A DNA stretch of 64,000 nt. Source: Amycolatopsis alkalitolerans (lineage in GTDB: Bacteria; Actinomycetota; Actinomycetes; Mycobacteriales; Pseudonocardiaceae). Where the stretch lies: assembly GCF_006152065.1 (NCBI RefSeq), contig NZ_VDFW01000010.1, forward strand, positions 62,001 to 126,000, written 5' to 3'. Below, one piece after another: positions 1 to 12,289 of this stretch. Position 1 is the stretch's first letter, and every line of letters begins with the position of its first letter. The translations under genes and the position numbers were made by a program. Below the pieces are notes generated by a model, which was not told the origin of the DNA, searched no databases, and saw nothing but the letters and a program-made list of their open reading frames with translations.

Positions 1-943
1 CGAACGGCAGCAGCCCGCGCCCGGCGCCCGCCCACGCCGAGGTCGAGGTCGACGTCGCCGCGCCGGGTGCGCTCCGCGGTTCCTCGACTTCGGCCGCGGT
101 GAGCGTCCGGCCGCCGAACCCCAACTGCTCGGCCGGCCGCCAGAACCGCAGCAGCACCAGCAACGCGCCGAAGCACACCAGCGAGCCGATGATGTCGGGC
201 AGGTACGGGCCGAGCCACTGCGACGTCGGGTACTGGCCGGCGATGTAGGCCAGCGACCCCACCAGCGCCAGCGGCCAGCCGGTGCGGAAGCCTCGCCGGC
301 CGCTGACCAGGTAGATCAGCAGCCACGGCGGAGCCAGCGCGAGCACCGCGACGATCTTGCCGATCGCGGCGGACAGCGCGAGCAGCGGCAGACCGGTGAC
401 CGCGGCCAGCCCGATGACCGGCGCGCCGAGCGCGCCGTAGGACACCGGGGCGTTGTTGGCCAGCGCGGCCACCCGCACCGCGGCGATGTCCGCGATCCCG
501 AACCCGATCAGCAGCGGCGCCACCACCGCCCACGGGTAGCCGAACCCGACGAGGCCCTCCATCAGCGCGCCGAACGCCCACGCGATGAGGATCGTCTGCA
601 CGCGGATGTCCGCGGTCGCCTGCCTGACCAGCCAGCGCTTGAACCCGTCGAACGCGCCGGTCGCGACCAGGGTGTGGTAGATGATCACGCCCCAGAACAC
701 GATCCAGTCGATCGACCAGAACCCGGTCGCGGCGCCCAGCCCGTAGGCGACGAACGAGTCCCCGGCCGGTGCCCGCCAGATGAAGATGGACTCCAGCAGG
801 GTCACGACGGTGCCGATGATCACCGCCTGCCACGCCGACAGCCGCAACACCGCGAGCGCCACCAGCAGCACCGCGACCGGCAGCAGCGCCAGCAGGGTAC
901 TGCCCACCACGCTGTGCACAGGATCGAGAAGCTGGCCGAACAT
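1..943 (-). CDS. lctP: L-lactate permease (LctP family), N-terminal part
   Basis: Reading the minus strand from the ATG at 943 gives 314 residues that run off the left edge, so the C-terminus is missing. The product is a multi-pass membrane protein starting MFGQLLDPVHSVVG, with the family signature GALMEGLVGFGYPWAV near residue 130 and a further conserved stretch ANNAPVSYGALGAPV. LctP proteins (usually about 530-560 residues) import L-lactate or glycolate with protons. A Shine-Dalgarno-like GAGGTGA lies 7-13 bases upstream of the ATG. The gene is divergent from the phospholipase gene, and the shared upstream region holds a 19-bp inverted repeat that could bind its regulator. A related short-chain carboxylate permease is possible. 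Confidence 0.88.
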   Translation of the reverse strand, partial: MFGQLLDPVHSVVGSTLLALLPVAVLLVALAVLRLSAWQAVIIGTVVTLLESIFIWRAPAGDSFVAYGLGAATGFWSIDWIVFWGVIIYHTLVATGAFDGFKRWLVRQATADIRVQTILIAWAFGALMEGLVGFGYPWAVVAPLLIGFGIADIAAVRVAALANNAPVSYGALGAPVIGLAAVTGLPLLALSAAIGKIVAVLALAPPWLLIYLVSGRRGFRTGWPLALVGSLAYIAGQYPTSQWLGPYLPDIIGSLVCFGALLVLLRFWRPAEQLGFGGRTLTAAEVEEPRSAPGAATSTSTSAWAGAGRGLLPF

Positions 944-1209
944 CTCGCGTCACCTCGCCACCGGAAAAGGCAAATGGGCCATGCGAGAGTGTCGCATGTC
1001 ACAGTTGAAATATCACCCGTCCAGGGCCACGTTTTCGCTCATCAATGTGCCATTTAATCGGACCTTCTACGCAAATCAGAAATATTGGCCCCTTTTCTGT
1101 AGCGGAAGTTCAACCGGCATTCACTCGCTCGCGCGAATTTGCTCAACAAGAGCAACAAGGGTCGCAGAGCAGTGCGGGACAACCGGTCGAGCGTTTCAGG
1201 AGGGTCACG
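944..1209. other. Divergent intergenic region lctP / phospholipase C
   Basis: A 266-base spacer between two divergent genes. The part from about 1000 to 1150 is clearly richer in A and T than the surrounding DNA, as expected for promoters. I see no convincing small gene in it. The only clear structure is the inverted repeat at 980-998. Confidence 0.5.
980..998. promoter_or_regulatory. Inverted repeat upstream of lctP
   Basis: CATGCGAGAGTGTCGCATG is a perfect 7-bp inverted repeat with a 5-base spacer, 37 bases upstream of the lctP ATG. Its size and place suit a dimeric repressor operator. The regulator is not in the window. Confidence 0.35.
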
Positions 1210-2697
1210 ATGAACGACGAGCCGACCTCACCCGGCATCACCCGGAGACGGCTGCTGGGTTCGGCCGCCGCCGCGAGCGGGCTGGCCGCGACCGCCACGG
1301 TGTTGCCGGCCAACGTACGCAAGGCGATCGCTTCGCCGATGCCCCAGCGGGGACAGCTGCAGGACATCGAGCACGTCGTCCTGCTGATGCAGGAGAATCG
1401 CAGCTTCGATCACTACTTCGGGACGCTGTCCGGTGTCCGCGGCTTCGACGATCCGGACGCCCTGCGCCTGCCGGACGGGCGTTCCGTCTTCTACCAGCCG
1501 GACCCGGGCAACCCGGACGGCTACCTGCTGCCCTACCGGCTCAACACGACGAACACCGCCGCGCAGGCCATCCCGTCGACCAGCCACGCCTGGTCGGTGC
1601 AGCACTCGGCGTGGAACGGCGGCAAGATGGACAACTGGCTGCCGGCGCACCTCGCGGCCGACGGTGCGGCCAAAGGCCCTTATACGATGGGCTATTACAC
1701 CCGCGAGGACATCCCGTTCCAGTACGCGCTGGCCGACGCGTTCACGATCTGCGACGCCTACCACTGCTCGGTGCTGGGCCCGACCCATCCGAACCGCTAC
1801 ATGTGGATGACCGGCACCGTCGACCCGAACGGCGAGTTCGGTGGGCCGGCGCTGGACAACGGAGCGGCCGCGGGCACGTATTCGTGGCAGACCTACCCCG
1901 AACGGCTGACCGAGGCCGGGGTCAGCTGGCGCATCTACCACCAGGCGGCCAACGTCACCGGGTGGAAGCCGATCTCCCGGATGAAGCAGTACAGCAACGC
2001 CGCGCCGGGCTCCGCGCTGTACGAGAACGCCGTGGCGCCGACCCCGCTCGGCCAGTTCGAGTACGACGCGCTCAACGACAAGCTGCCGACGGTCAGCTGG
2101 ATCATGCCGCCGACGGAGTACGACGAGCACCCGCAGCGCATGCCGGCCGCGGGCGCCGCCTTCGTCGCCGGGATCGTGGACGCGCTCGCCGCGAACCCCG
2201 ACGTATGGGCCAAGACCGTGTTCATCCTTTCCTACGACGAAAACGACGGGCTCTTCGATCACGTGCTGCCGCCCACGCCGCCGGCGGGGACCGCGGACGA
2301 GTTCGTCACCAAGACCTCGCCGACCGGCATTCCGGGCGCGGGACTGCCGGTGGGACTCGGCTTCCGGGTGCCGTGCATCATCGTCTCGCCCTGGACGGTG
2401 GGCGGCTGGGTCTGCTCCGAGGTGTTCGATCACACGTCCCAGCTGCTGTTCCTGGAAAAGCTCACCGGTGTCAGGGAAACCAACATCAGTGCCTGGCGCC
2501 GCGGCACGGTCGGCGATCTGACCTCCGCCTTCCGGTTCGGGCATGGCAGCACGCGCAAGCCGGACCTGCCGGAGACGACGGCCGCCTACAACCTGGCCCA
2601 GTACGAGGCCAGCCAGTTCCCGCTGCCGACGGCACCGACCTCAGGTCAGCAGGTTCCGCACCAGGAAAAGGGACAGCGCCCCCGCGTCGGCCACTGA
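1210..2697 (+). CDS. Tat-exported phospholipase C-family phosphoesterase
   Basis: The 495-residue product begins with a twin-arginine signal (TRRRLLGSAAAASG, residues 11-24, then a hydrophobic stretch), so a folded protein is probably exported. The mature part opens with the hallmark of the phosphoesterase family (PF04185), HVVLLMQENRSFDHYFG near residue 55. Later parts include CDAYHCSVLGPTHPNR and FILSYDENDGLFDH, which carry metal- and phosphate-binding residues. Such enzymes cleave phospholipid head groups (PlcN-type) or other phosphodiesters. Length is shorter than phosphocholine-specific PlcC (about 700), so the two C-terminal domains of that subtype are absent. The ATG at 1210 was chosen for its AGGAGGG ribosome site six bases upstream and the Tat signal that follows. 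Substrate is not determined; supply of choline head groups to the betaine operon downstream is only a suggestion. Confidence 0.9.
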   Translation: MNDEPTSPGITRRRLLGSAAAASGLAATATVLPANVRKAIASPMPQRGQLQDIEHVVLLMQENRSFDHYFGTLSGVRGFDDPDALRLPDGRSVFYQPDPGNPDGYLLPYRLNTTNTAAQAIPSTSHAWSVQHSAWNGGKMDNWLPAHLAADGAAKGPYTMGYYTREDIPFQYALADAFTICDAYHCSVLGPTHPNRYMWMTGTVDPNGEFGGPALDNGAAAGTYSWQTYPERLTEAGVSWRIYHQAANVTGWKPISRMKQYSNAAPGSALYENAVAPTPLGQFEYDALNDKLPTVSWIMPPTEYDEHPQRMPAAGAAFVAGIVDALAANPDVWAKTVFILSYDENDGLFDHVLPPTPPAGTADEFVTKTSPTGIPGAGLPVGLGFRVPCIIVSPWTVGGWVCSEVFDHTSQLLFLEKLTGVRETNISAWRRGTVGDLTSAFRFGHGSTRKPDLPETTAAYNLAQYEASQFPLPTAPTSGQQVPHQEKGQRPRVGH

Positions 2698-2722
2698 GCC
2701 GCGTGGTGCTGACGGCGGGCCG

Positions 2723-3649
2723 TCAGCCGAAGTAGTGGCCCAGATCGAGGTCGGCGAGAAGGCCGGGGTGTTCCGGTTTCCATTCGAGCACCTCGCGCGT
2801 GCGGGCGCTGGACGCCACGTTGTCGAGCCCCGCGAAAGGAGCGAACCAGCCGAAGTGCGCGCCGGCCTCCTCGGCCGGGACGCTCACGGCCGGGATGCCG
2901 AGGTGACGGCCGATCGCCTCGGCGATCTGCCGGAGCGGGACCCCTTCGTCGTCGACCGCGTGCAGGCGCGACCCGGCCGGGGCCTTCTCCAAGGCCAGCC
3001 GGTAAAGGCGGGCGATGTCCAGCGAGTGGGCCGCGGGCCAGCGGTTGGCCCCGTCGCCGAGGTAGCCCGACACGCCCTTTTCGCGGGCGATGCCGATCAG
3101 GGTCGGGACGAAGCCGTGCTTGTCGAGTTCACTGTGGACGGTCGGCGGCAGGCGCAGGACCGAAGACCGGACGGCATGGCCGGCGAGACCGATGATCAGG
3201 TTCTCGGTGTCGACGCGGTAGCCGCCGGGGATCACGTCGTCCTCGGTGCCGGTGCCCGGGATGCCCGCCATGGCAAGCATCCCGGTTCCCGACGTGCCGA
3301 CCAGCGGCTTGCCGGTGCCGGTGCCGGTGCCGGTGCCGGTGCCGGTGAGAGCGTCCGCGAGCGCCTGCACGGCAGCCAGGTCGGCGGCGGCCGCGCTCGC
3401 CATGTCCCCGGCGATCATGGCGTCGTGCTTGAAGGCGAGGTGAATGACGCCGTCGGACGCGGCCGCGGCTTCCCGCAGGCCATCGAGGTCGTCCAGATCG
3501 CCGCGGCGCACCTCGGCGCCACGGGCTCGCACTGCCGCGGCCGCGGTGTCGGACCGGGCGAGGCCGACGACTTCATGCCCGGCTGAGAGCAGTTCGGGGA
3601 TGAGCGCGGAGCCGACGTGGCCGCTCGCCCCGGTGACGAAGACACGCAT
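2723..3649 (-). CDS. NAD(P)-dependent epimerase-like oxidoreductase (extended SDR)
   Basis: The 308-residue protein starts MRVFVTGASGHVGSALIPEL, a Rossmann nucleotide-binding motif (GxxGxxG). It keeps the extended-SDR layout of nucleotide-sugar epimerase relatives: GDLDDLDGL, then IHLAF, then a YRVDTENL region in place of a plain YxxxK. The ATG at 3649 was preferred to upstream starts because GGGAGG lies just before it. A run of six TG dipeptides near residue 110 comes from a hexanucleotide repeat in the DNA. It is a single gene, convergent with the phospholipase. A perfect 19-bp palindrome lies 16 bases upstream of its start, so it is probably under a repressor that may sense its substrate. 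The reaction is unknown. Confidence 0.85.
   Translation of the reverse strand: MRVFVTGASGHVGSALIPELLSAGHEVVGLARSDTAAAAVRARGAEVRRGDLDDLDGLREAAAASDGVIHLAFKHDAMIAGDMASAAAADLAAVQALADALTGTGTGTGTGTGKPLVGTSGTGMLAMAGIPGTGTEDDVIPGGYRVDTENLIIGLAGHAVRSSVLRLPPTVHSELDKHGFVPTLIGIAREKGVSGYLGDGANRWPAAHSLDIARLYRLALEKAPAGSRLHAVDDEGVPLRQIAEAIGRHLGIPAVSVPAEEAGAHFGWFAPFAGLDNVASSARTREVLEWKPEHPGLLADLDLGHYFG
3311..3346 (+). repeat. Hexanucleotide tandem repeat (GCCGGT x6)
   Basis: Six perfect tandem copies of GCCGGT inside the oxidoreductase gene encode six Thr-Gly pairs on the minus strand. The unit is a multiple of three, so copy-number change would alter loop length without a frameshift. Confidence 0.9.
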
Positions 3650-3947
3650 GAGAGATCCTCCCTGTGATGACACCTGGTGTCATCGACCACCGTAGCACTC
3701 GCTAACACCGGGTGCCATCACCTGCCCACCGCCCGCAGCCCACCCCGCGAGTCCGGCTCCCCCTACGCGCGGCGTCGTGTGTGTGCGGGGCGGTGGGGGC
3801 CATCGCGGGTCAGCGGCGGCGGCGCGGTGGCTGGTCCCACAGCCGGGCACCTCTCACGAGCGTTCCGGCCTGCTTGGGCCGGCGGCCCGTCGGACTGCAC
3901 GGCTACGCGCGTGCCTGTCGCGCATGGCACCGGAGAGGCCGAGGCCC
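3650..3947. other. Intergenic region between SDR gene and dmgO
   Basis: 298 bases upstream of the SDR gene and downstream of the betaine operon. Beyond the palindrome pair at 3666-3719 I see no feature. Open frames across it are arginine- and proline-rich shadows. No clear hairpin with a T-run was found for the operon end. Confidence 0.4.
3666..3684. promoter_or_regulatory. Perfect palindrome, probable repressor operator
   Basis: GATGACACCTGGTGTCATC has two perfect 9-base arms around one central base, 16 bases upstream of the oxidoreductase ATG. A weaker related copy, AACACCGGGTGCCATC, lies 35 bases away at 3704-3719 (centre to centre). The pair looks like a main and an auxiliary site for a TetR-, MarR- or HxlR-size regulator that is not in the window. 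Confidence 0.55.
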
Positions 3948-6929
<2,982 letters not shown>

Positions 6930-6937
<8 letters not shown>

Positions 6938-9614
6938 CGCGGCGCGTCCCCTCCGGATCGACCAGGACCGTTTCCCGGATCTGCGCCGGCACGAGCGTGC
7001 CGCCCACGGGTACGTGCACCAGATCGCCGATGCGCGCACGCCCGCCCTTCACCAGCGCGAGCGCGAACGGGCGGCCCAGCGCGGCGCTGTGATAGCTCGA
7101 CGTCACATGGCCGAGCATCGGCACCGGTGGCGCGGGCAGAATCCCGTCCTGGCACAGTTCCACGATCTGCGAGCCTTCCGGCAGCCTGGTGCGCCCGTCC
7201 GTCGGCAGCAGCGAGACCAGGTGCTTACGTGACGGATTGGTGTTCTCCGGGCGCGAAAACGAGCGCTTGCCGATGAAGTCAGCCTTCTTCTTCGACACCG
7301 CCCAGCTCATCCCGAGATCCTGCGGCGTAACCGTGCCGTCCGTGTCCTGCCCGATGATCGGGTAGCCCTTCTCCGCGCGCAGCACATGCATCGTCTCGGT
7401 GCCGTACGGTGTGATACCGAACCGCTCCCCCGCCGCCAGTAAGCGCTTCCACACCGACACCGCGTACCAGGAACTGACGTTGACCTCCCAGGCGAGCTCA
7501 CCGGAGAAGGAGATACGGGCGAGGCGGGCGGGGACGCCGTCGAGCATGGTGTCCTGCCACGACATGAACGGGAACGCCTCGTTGGACACGTCCACCCCGG
7601 CGAAGACCGCGCCGATCACGTCGCGCGCGCGGGGGCCGGCGACGGGGAAGACCGACCACTGTTCGGTGACCGAGGTGAGCCACACCCGCAGCCCGGGCCA
7701 CTCGGTCTGGACCCACTCCTCCATCCAGTCCAGCACGGCCGCCGCGCCGCCCGTGGTGGTCGTGACGAGGAACCGGTTCCCGGTGATCCGCGACACGGTA
7801 CCGTCGTCGATGACCATGCCGTCGTTGCCGCACATCACGCCGTAGCGCACCCGGCCGACCTTCAGGGTGCTGATCATGTTCGGGTACATCCGGTCGAGCA
7901 GCACCCCGGCATCCGGGCCCTGGACGTCGATCTTGCCCAGGGTCGAGCCGTCGAGGATGCCGACGCTTCGCCGGACCGCGGCGCATTCGCGCAGCACCGC
8001 GGCGTCCATGTCCTCGCCCGGCCGCGGGTAGTACCGCGCCCGTTTCCACTGGCCCACATCCTCGAACACGGCCCCGGCCCGCACATGCCAGTCATGCAGC
8101 GCGGTGCGCCGCTCGGGGTCGAACAGCGGACCGCGTTCCCGCCCGGCCAGCGCGGCGAAGGCGACGGGTGTGTACGGCGGGCGGAACGTCGTCGTGCCCA
8201 GTTCTTCGACCGGGCGGCCCAGCAGTTCGGCGGTGATCCCGGCGGCGATCATGCCGGACGTCTTGCCCTGGTCGTGTGCGGTACCGATGGTGGTGTAACG
8301 CTTGACGTGCTCGACCGAGCGCAGCCCGGCCGCGACCGCTCGCTCGATGTCGGCGACGGTGGCGTCCCGCTGGATGTCGACGAACTGCCGCGACGAGTCG
8401 CCTTCGGTGCGCCACAAGACGTTCGCCGGGGTTTCGGTGGGGTCGAACGTGCCGCCCGCGGCCCCGGTCACCGTCACGCCAGGCAGCGTCCCGGCCGGGC
8501 GGAAGGCGCCGAGCGCCGCGTCGTACGCCAAGGCTCCCCTGAGGTGGCTGAACAGGTGCACCGCCGGGCTCCAGCCGCCCGAAACGAGCACCGTGTCCGC
8601 CGGACAGCGCATCGGGCCGTCCGGACTCGTCGCGAGCACGGCGGAAACCCGCTCGTGCCCTTCGGTCCCGGTGACCACAGTGGACGGATACACCGCGATG
8701 CCCTGGCGGTGCGCGAGGCTCGGCACGGCGTCCCGCGCGTCCAGGATGGTCACGTTCGCGCCCGCGCCGGCGAGATCGAGGGCCGTCAGGTAAGCGCTGT
8801 CATGGCTGGTGAACACGACGATCTCGCGGCCGACGAGCACCCCGTACCGGTGCAGGTAGTCGCGGGCCGCCGAGGCGAGCATGATCCCCGGGCGGTCGTT
8901 GTCGGAGAACACGATGGGCCGCTCGTGCGCACCGGTCGCGAGAACGACCTTCCCGGCCCGGATCCGGTGCACCCGCTGGCGCGACCGGGTGCGCGGCGCG
9001 GCCGCCCCGAGGTGATCGGTGCGGCGTTCGAGAGCCAGCACGAACCCGTCGTCGTAGTGCCCGAACGCGGTCGTGCGCTGCAGGTGCAGGACCTCCGGGT
9101 TAGCGGCCAGTTCGGCCACGACCTCGTCGGCGGATTCGAGTACCGGGCCGCTGCCGCCGGGAGTCGCCCGGTCGTCGATCAGGACGACGCTCTCCCCCGC
9201 GCGGGCGGCGGCCCGCGCGGCGCGCAGCCCGGCCGGACCGGCGCCGACGACGAGCGTGTCGGTGTGGGTGTGCTTGCCGTCGTAGCGCGCGGTGTCTGCG
9301 ACCTCGGCGAGCCGCCCCCGGCCGTCGAGACCGAGAGCGACGAGCCCGTCGGTGACCTCGACGGTGCTCGCGAGCAGCATGGGCTCGGGGAAGGGCTCTT
9401 CGATCTGCACCAGTCCGCTCGGGTCCTCGGTCCACGCGGCGCCGATGCCGCGCGGGCGGCCCAGTTTCACGCTCGACCCGATGTGGTGCACGTCGTTGGC
9501 CAGCAACGCCGACGCGAGTGTGTCACCGGGGTGGCCGGTGTAGCTGCGGCCGTCGAAGGTGAAGGTCAGCGTTCTCGTGCGGTCGATCCGCCCGTACCCG
9601 TCGATCCTGCTCAT
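6930..9614 (-). CDS. soxA: Sarcosine oxidase alpha subunit
   Basis: 894 residues. The N-terminus (MSRIDGYGRI, then FTFDGRSYTGHPGDTLASAL) is the SoxA N-terminal 2Fe-2S-ferredoxin-like fold. Next comes an NAD-binding FAD-reductase type domain (TLVVGAGPAGLRAARAAA near 145), and the C-terminal half is a GcvT/tetrahydrofolate domain. The alpha subunit binds NAD and folate and receives the methylene group made by SoxB. The ATG at 9614 sits in an ATGA overlap with soxD. A longer frame reaching 9860 is an out-of-frame read of soxD. It is a little shorter than typical SoxA (about 960), but all recognisable domains are present. Confidence 0.93.
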
Positions 9615-9880
9615 TGGTGCACCTCCCCGATCCGGTAGGTGGCGAGGAACCGGTAGGTCCTCGTGTCGCGGATGGCGTTGAACCAGCGGCGGCAGCCCGC
9701 GGCGTGGCTCCAGCGTTCCGCGAAGGGACCCTGGGGGTTGTCCCGGTAGAACACGAACTCCGCCCAGTCCTGATCGGACAGTCCGTCGGGTTCGTCCGGA
9801 TAGGCGACGCCGGCCTGGCCGCCGTAGTGGAACTCGACCTCCTCGCGGGGGCCGCACCACGGGCAGTGGATGAGTTGCAT
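9611..9880 (-). CDS. soxD: Sarcosine oxidase delta subunit
   Basis: The 89-residue protein starts MQLIHCPWCGPREEVEF and carries CPWCG, conserved in the zinc-binding SoxD family, followed by an AGCRRWFNAIRDT segment typical of the C-terminus. It caps the heterotetramer. It lies 10 bases after soxB and overlaps soxA by 4 bases, so subunit ratios are probably set by translational coupling. Confidence 0.93.
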   Translation of the reverse strand: MQLIHCPWCGPREEVEFHYGGQAGVAYPDEPDGLSDQDWAEFVFYRDNPQGPFAERWSHAAGCRRWFNAIRDTRTYRFLATYRIGEVHQ

Positions 9881-9890
9881 GGCAGACCTC

Positions 9891-11120
9891 TCAGTGAGCC
9901 ACGGCGGCGGCGCCGTGCTCGTCGACGAGCGCGCCGGTGGCGAACCGGCCGAGACCGAACGGGGCGACGTACGGGTGCGGCTCGCCTTGCGCGATCGTGT
10001 GCGCGTAGCACCAGCCGATCCCGGGGGTCGCCTTGAACCCGCCGGTCCCCCAGCCGGCGTTGACGAACACGTTCTCGTACGGCGTGTGCCCGACGATGGG
10101 GCTCGCGTCCGGGGTGACGTCTACGATCCCCGCCCAGGTGCGCAGCAGGTGCGCGCGGGCGAACACCGGGAACAACTCGACCGCGGCGGCCATCTGCCGT
10201 TCGATGATGTGGAACGCCCCGCGCCGGCCGTAGCCGTTGTAGGCGTCGATACCGGCGCCCATCACCAGTTCGCCCTTGTGCGCCTGCGACACGTACACGT
10301 GCACCGCGTTCGACATCACGATCGTCGGGTGCACCGGCTCGAGCAGTTCGGATACCAGCGCCTGCAAGGGATGCGACTGCAGCGGCGCCCGGACGCCGAG
10401 ATGGTCCAGCAGCACCGAGGTGTGCCCGGCCGCGCACAGCGCGACCGTCCCGCACGCAATTTCGCCGCGCGTCGTGCGCACCCCGGTGACCCGGTCACCG
10501 TCCACAGTGAACCCGGTGACCTCGCAGTCCTGGACCAGATCGACGCCGGCCTCGTCCGCGCGGCGCGCGAACCCCCAGGCCACGTAGTCGTGTTTGGCGA
10601 TACCCGCGCGCGGCTGATACGTCGCGCCCTGAACCGGATAGCGGATCTGGGCGGACACGTTGACGATCGGGCAGATCTTGACGACCTCGTCCGGGCCGAG
10701 CCATTCGGCGTCGATCCCGTTGAGCTTGTTCGCCTCCACCCGCCGCACCGAGTCGCGCACGTCCTGCTCGGTGTGCGCAAGGTTCAGCACCCCGCGCTGG
10801 GAGAACAGGATCGGATACCCGAGATCGTCTTCCAGCCCCTCCCACAGCTTCAGGGAGTGCTCATAGATCGCCGCGGACTCGTCCCACAGGTAGTTCGAGC
10901 GGATCAGCGTGGTGTTGCGGGCCATGTTCCCGCCCGCGAGCCAGCCCCGCTCCAGGACGGCGACGTTGGTGATGCCGTGGTTGCGCGCCAGGTAGTACGC
11001 GGTGGCGAGACCGTGCCCACCGCCGCCGACGATCACCACGTCATAGGCCTTCGCCGGTTCCGGGTTACGCCACAGGAACCCGGGGTGTTCGTGCCCCTCG
11101 CGATCAATCGTGACGCCCAT
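9891..11120 (-). CDS. soxB: Sarcosine oxidase beta subunit
   Basis: The 409-residue flavoprotein has an FAD-binding motif [18 protein letters not shown] near residue 29 and, near the C-terminus, [15 protein letters not shown], both typical of SoxB (about 405 residues). It oxidises the N-methyl group of sarcosine. The ATG at 11120 was chosen because [14 protein letters not shown] aligns with normal SoxB length; upstream starts to 11240 lie inside the Rieske oxygenase gene. It overlaps that gene by 17 bases, tying sarcosine oxidation to betaine demethylation in one transcript. Confidence 0.93.
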   Translation of the reverse strand: MGVTIDREGHEHPGFLWRNPEPAKAYDVVIVGGGGHGLATAYYLARNHGITNVAVLERGWLAGGNMARNTTLIRSNYLWDESAAIYEHSLKLWEGLEDDLGYPILFSQRGVLNLAHTEQDVRDSVRRVEANKLNGIDAEWLGPDEVVKICPIVNVSAQIRYPVQGATYQPRAGIAKHDYVAWGFARRADEAGVDLVQDCEVTGFTVDGDRVTGVRTTRGEIACGTVALCAAGHTSVLLDHLGVRAPLQSHPLQALVSELLEPVHPTIVMSNAVHVYVSQAHKGELVMGAGIDAYNGYGRRGAFHIIERQMAAAVELFPVFARAHLLRTWAGIVDVTPDASPIVGHTPYENVFVNAGWGTGGFKATPGIGWCYAHTIAQGEPHPYVAPFGLGRFATGALVDEHGAAAVAH

Positions 11121-12264
11121 CCCCGCCCCCAATCGCCGCCGCGACCCAATCCCGGAACGCGGCGATGTGGTGCTCGCTGGGTACCAGCACCCCGCCCGAG
11201 GCGTACGCACGCGAGGACATCGCGGGCTGGCACCGTTCACAGGCCGCGAAGTCCTGCTCGTTGACCCGGTGGAACAGGTCCACCGAACGCGAGAGGTCGG
11301 CGCCGCCGTCGATGACCTCTCGCGGGTAGAGCCAGTCGCATTCGACGATCGTCCGGTCGACCGCCATCGGGTACATCCGGTGGAAGATCACGTGATCGGG
11401 GACCAGGTTGAGAAACACCTGCGGGTTGACGGTGATCGCATAGTAGCGCCGGTCATGGGCCTCGTCGAGGCCGCCGAGCGTGCCGAACCCGGTGCCGCCG
11501 TCCACCGTGAACCCGGTGATCCCTTCGCCGAATTCCGCGCCGTGGCCGACGTAGTACTGCGCGGCGTAACCACCGGCGAACTCCGGGAGCACCTCGGTCA
11601 GCTCGGGATGAATGGTCGCGCAGTGGTAGCACTCCATGAAGTTCTCCACGATGAGCTTCCAGTTGGCTCGCACGTCGTAGACGATCCGGCGCCCCACGGC
11701 GAGTTCGTCGATGCCCCACCGGTCGATGAGGCCCTCGTCGCCGAGCCGGGCACTGACCACGGACCGCACCGTGTCCTCGAACGAAGGCGGTTCGCCGGCG
11801 AGGCACACCCAGACCGCGCCGAGCCATTCCCGCAGCGCGACCCCTACCAGCCCGTACTCGTCCCGGTTCACGTCCCCCATAGAGGTGAGGTTCGGTGCCG
11901 CGACGAGCGAACCGTCGAGACCGTAGGTCCAGGCGTGGTACGGGCACTGCAGGTTCCGGCGGATCGTGCCGGACTCGTCCACGCACAGCCGCGCGCCCCG
12001 GTGCCGGCAGACGTTGAGGAACGCGCGCAAGGCGCCGTCACGACCGCGCACGATCAGCACGCTTTCGCCGGCCACATCGACCTTGCGGAAACTGCCCGGC
12101 GTCGGCAGGTCGGTGCCGCGAGCCGCGGCGAACCAGCTGCGGCCGAAGATGCGGGACTGCTCGTGCCCGAAGATCGCGGGATCGGCGTAGTACGAACCCG
12201 GCAGCGTCGGGATGAGGCTCGGCGCGGGCTCCGGGTGCTGGTCGCGAACTTCGACAGAGCTCAC
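11104..12264 (-). CDS. gbcA: Rieske non-heme iron oxygenase, probable glycine betaine demethylase
   Basis: 386 residues. The Rieske 2Fe-2S motif uses C86/H88 (CRHRGA) and C107/H110 (CPYHAW). The catalytic domain has the mononuclear iron ligands H214 and H219 in [10 protein letters not shown]. This architecture matches GbcA, which removes one methyl from glycine betaine as formaldehyde, giving dimethylglycine. Stachydrine or carnitine oxygenases look similar, but here the downstream genes are sarcosine oxidase BDAG and dimethylglycine oxidase, which makes betaine the best substrate. Start is GTG at 12264 with AAAGGA upstream. Electrons probably come from the ferredoxin and reductase encoded just upstream instead of a fused GbcB-type reductase. 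Confidence 0.85.
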   Translation of the reverse strand: MSSVEVRDQHPEPAPSLIPTLPGSYYADPAIFGHEQSRIFGRSWFAAARGTDLPTPGSFRKVDVAGESVLIVRGRDGALRAFLNVCRHRGARLCVDESGTIRRNLQCPYHAWTYGLDGSLVAAPNLTSMGDVNRDEYGLVGVALREWLGAVWVCLAGEPPSFEDTVRSVVSARLGDEGLIDRWGIDELAVGRRIVYDVRANWKLIVENFMECYHCATIHPELTEVLPEFAGGYAAQYYVGHGAEFGEGITGFTVDGGTGFGTLGGLDEAHDRRYYAITVNPQVFLNLVPDHVIFHRMYPMAVDRTIVECDWLYPREVIDGGADLSRSVDLFHRVNEQDFAACERCQPAMSSRAYASGGVLVPSEHHIAAFRDWVAAAIGGGDGRHD

Positions 12265-12289
12265 GATGGTCCTTTCGGCTACGGGAAGA

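Noticed and set aside
780-2735. 651-residue open frame over the phospholipase gene
   Set aside because: Its translation is Arg/Gly/Ala-rich with no domain, and it is a +1 shadow of the Tat phosphoesterase, which has an RBS and motifs.
3650-3947. Small genes in the spacer before dmgO
   Set aside because: The frames here are Arg/Pro/Gly-rich, lack ribosome sites and overlap real genes at their ends.
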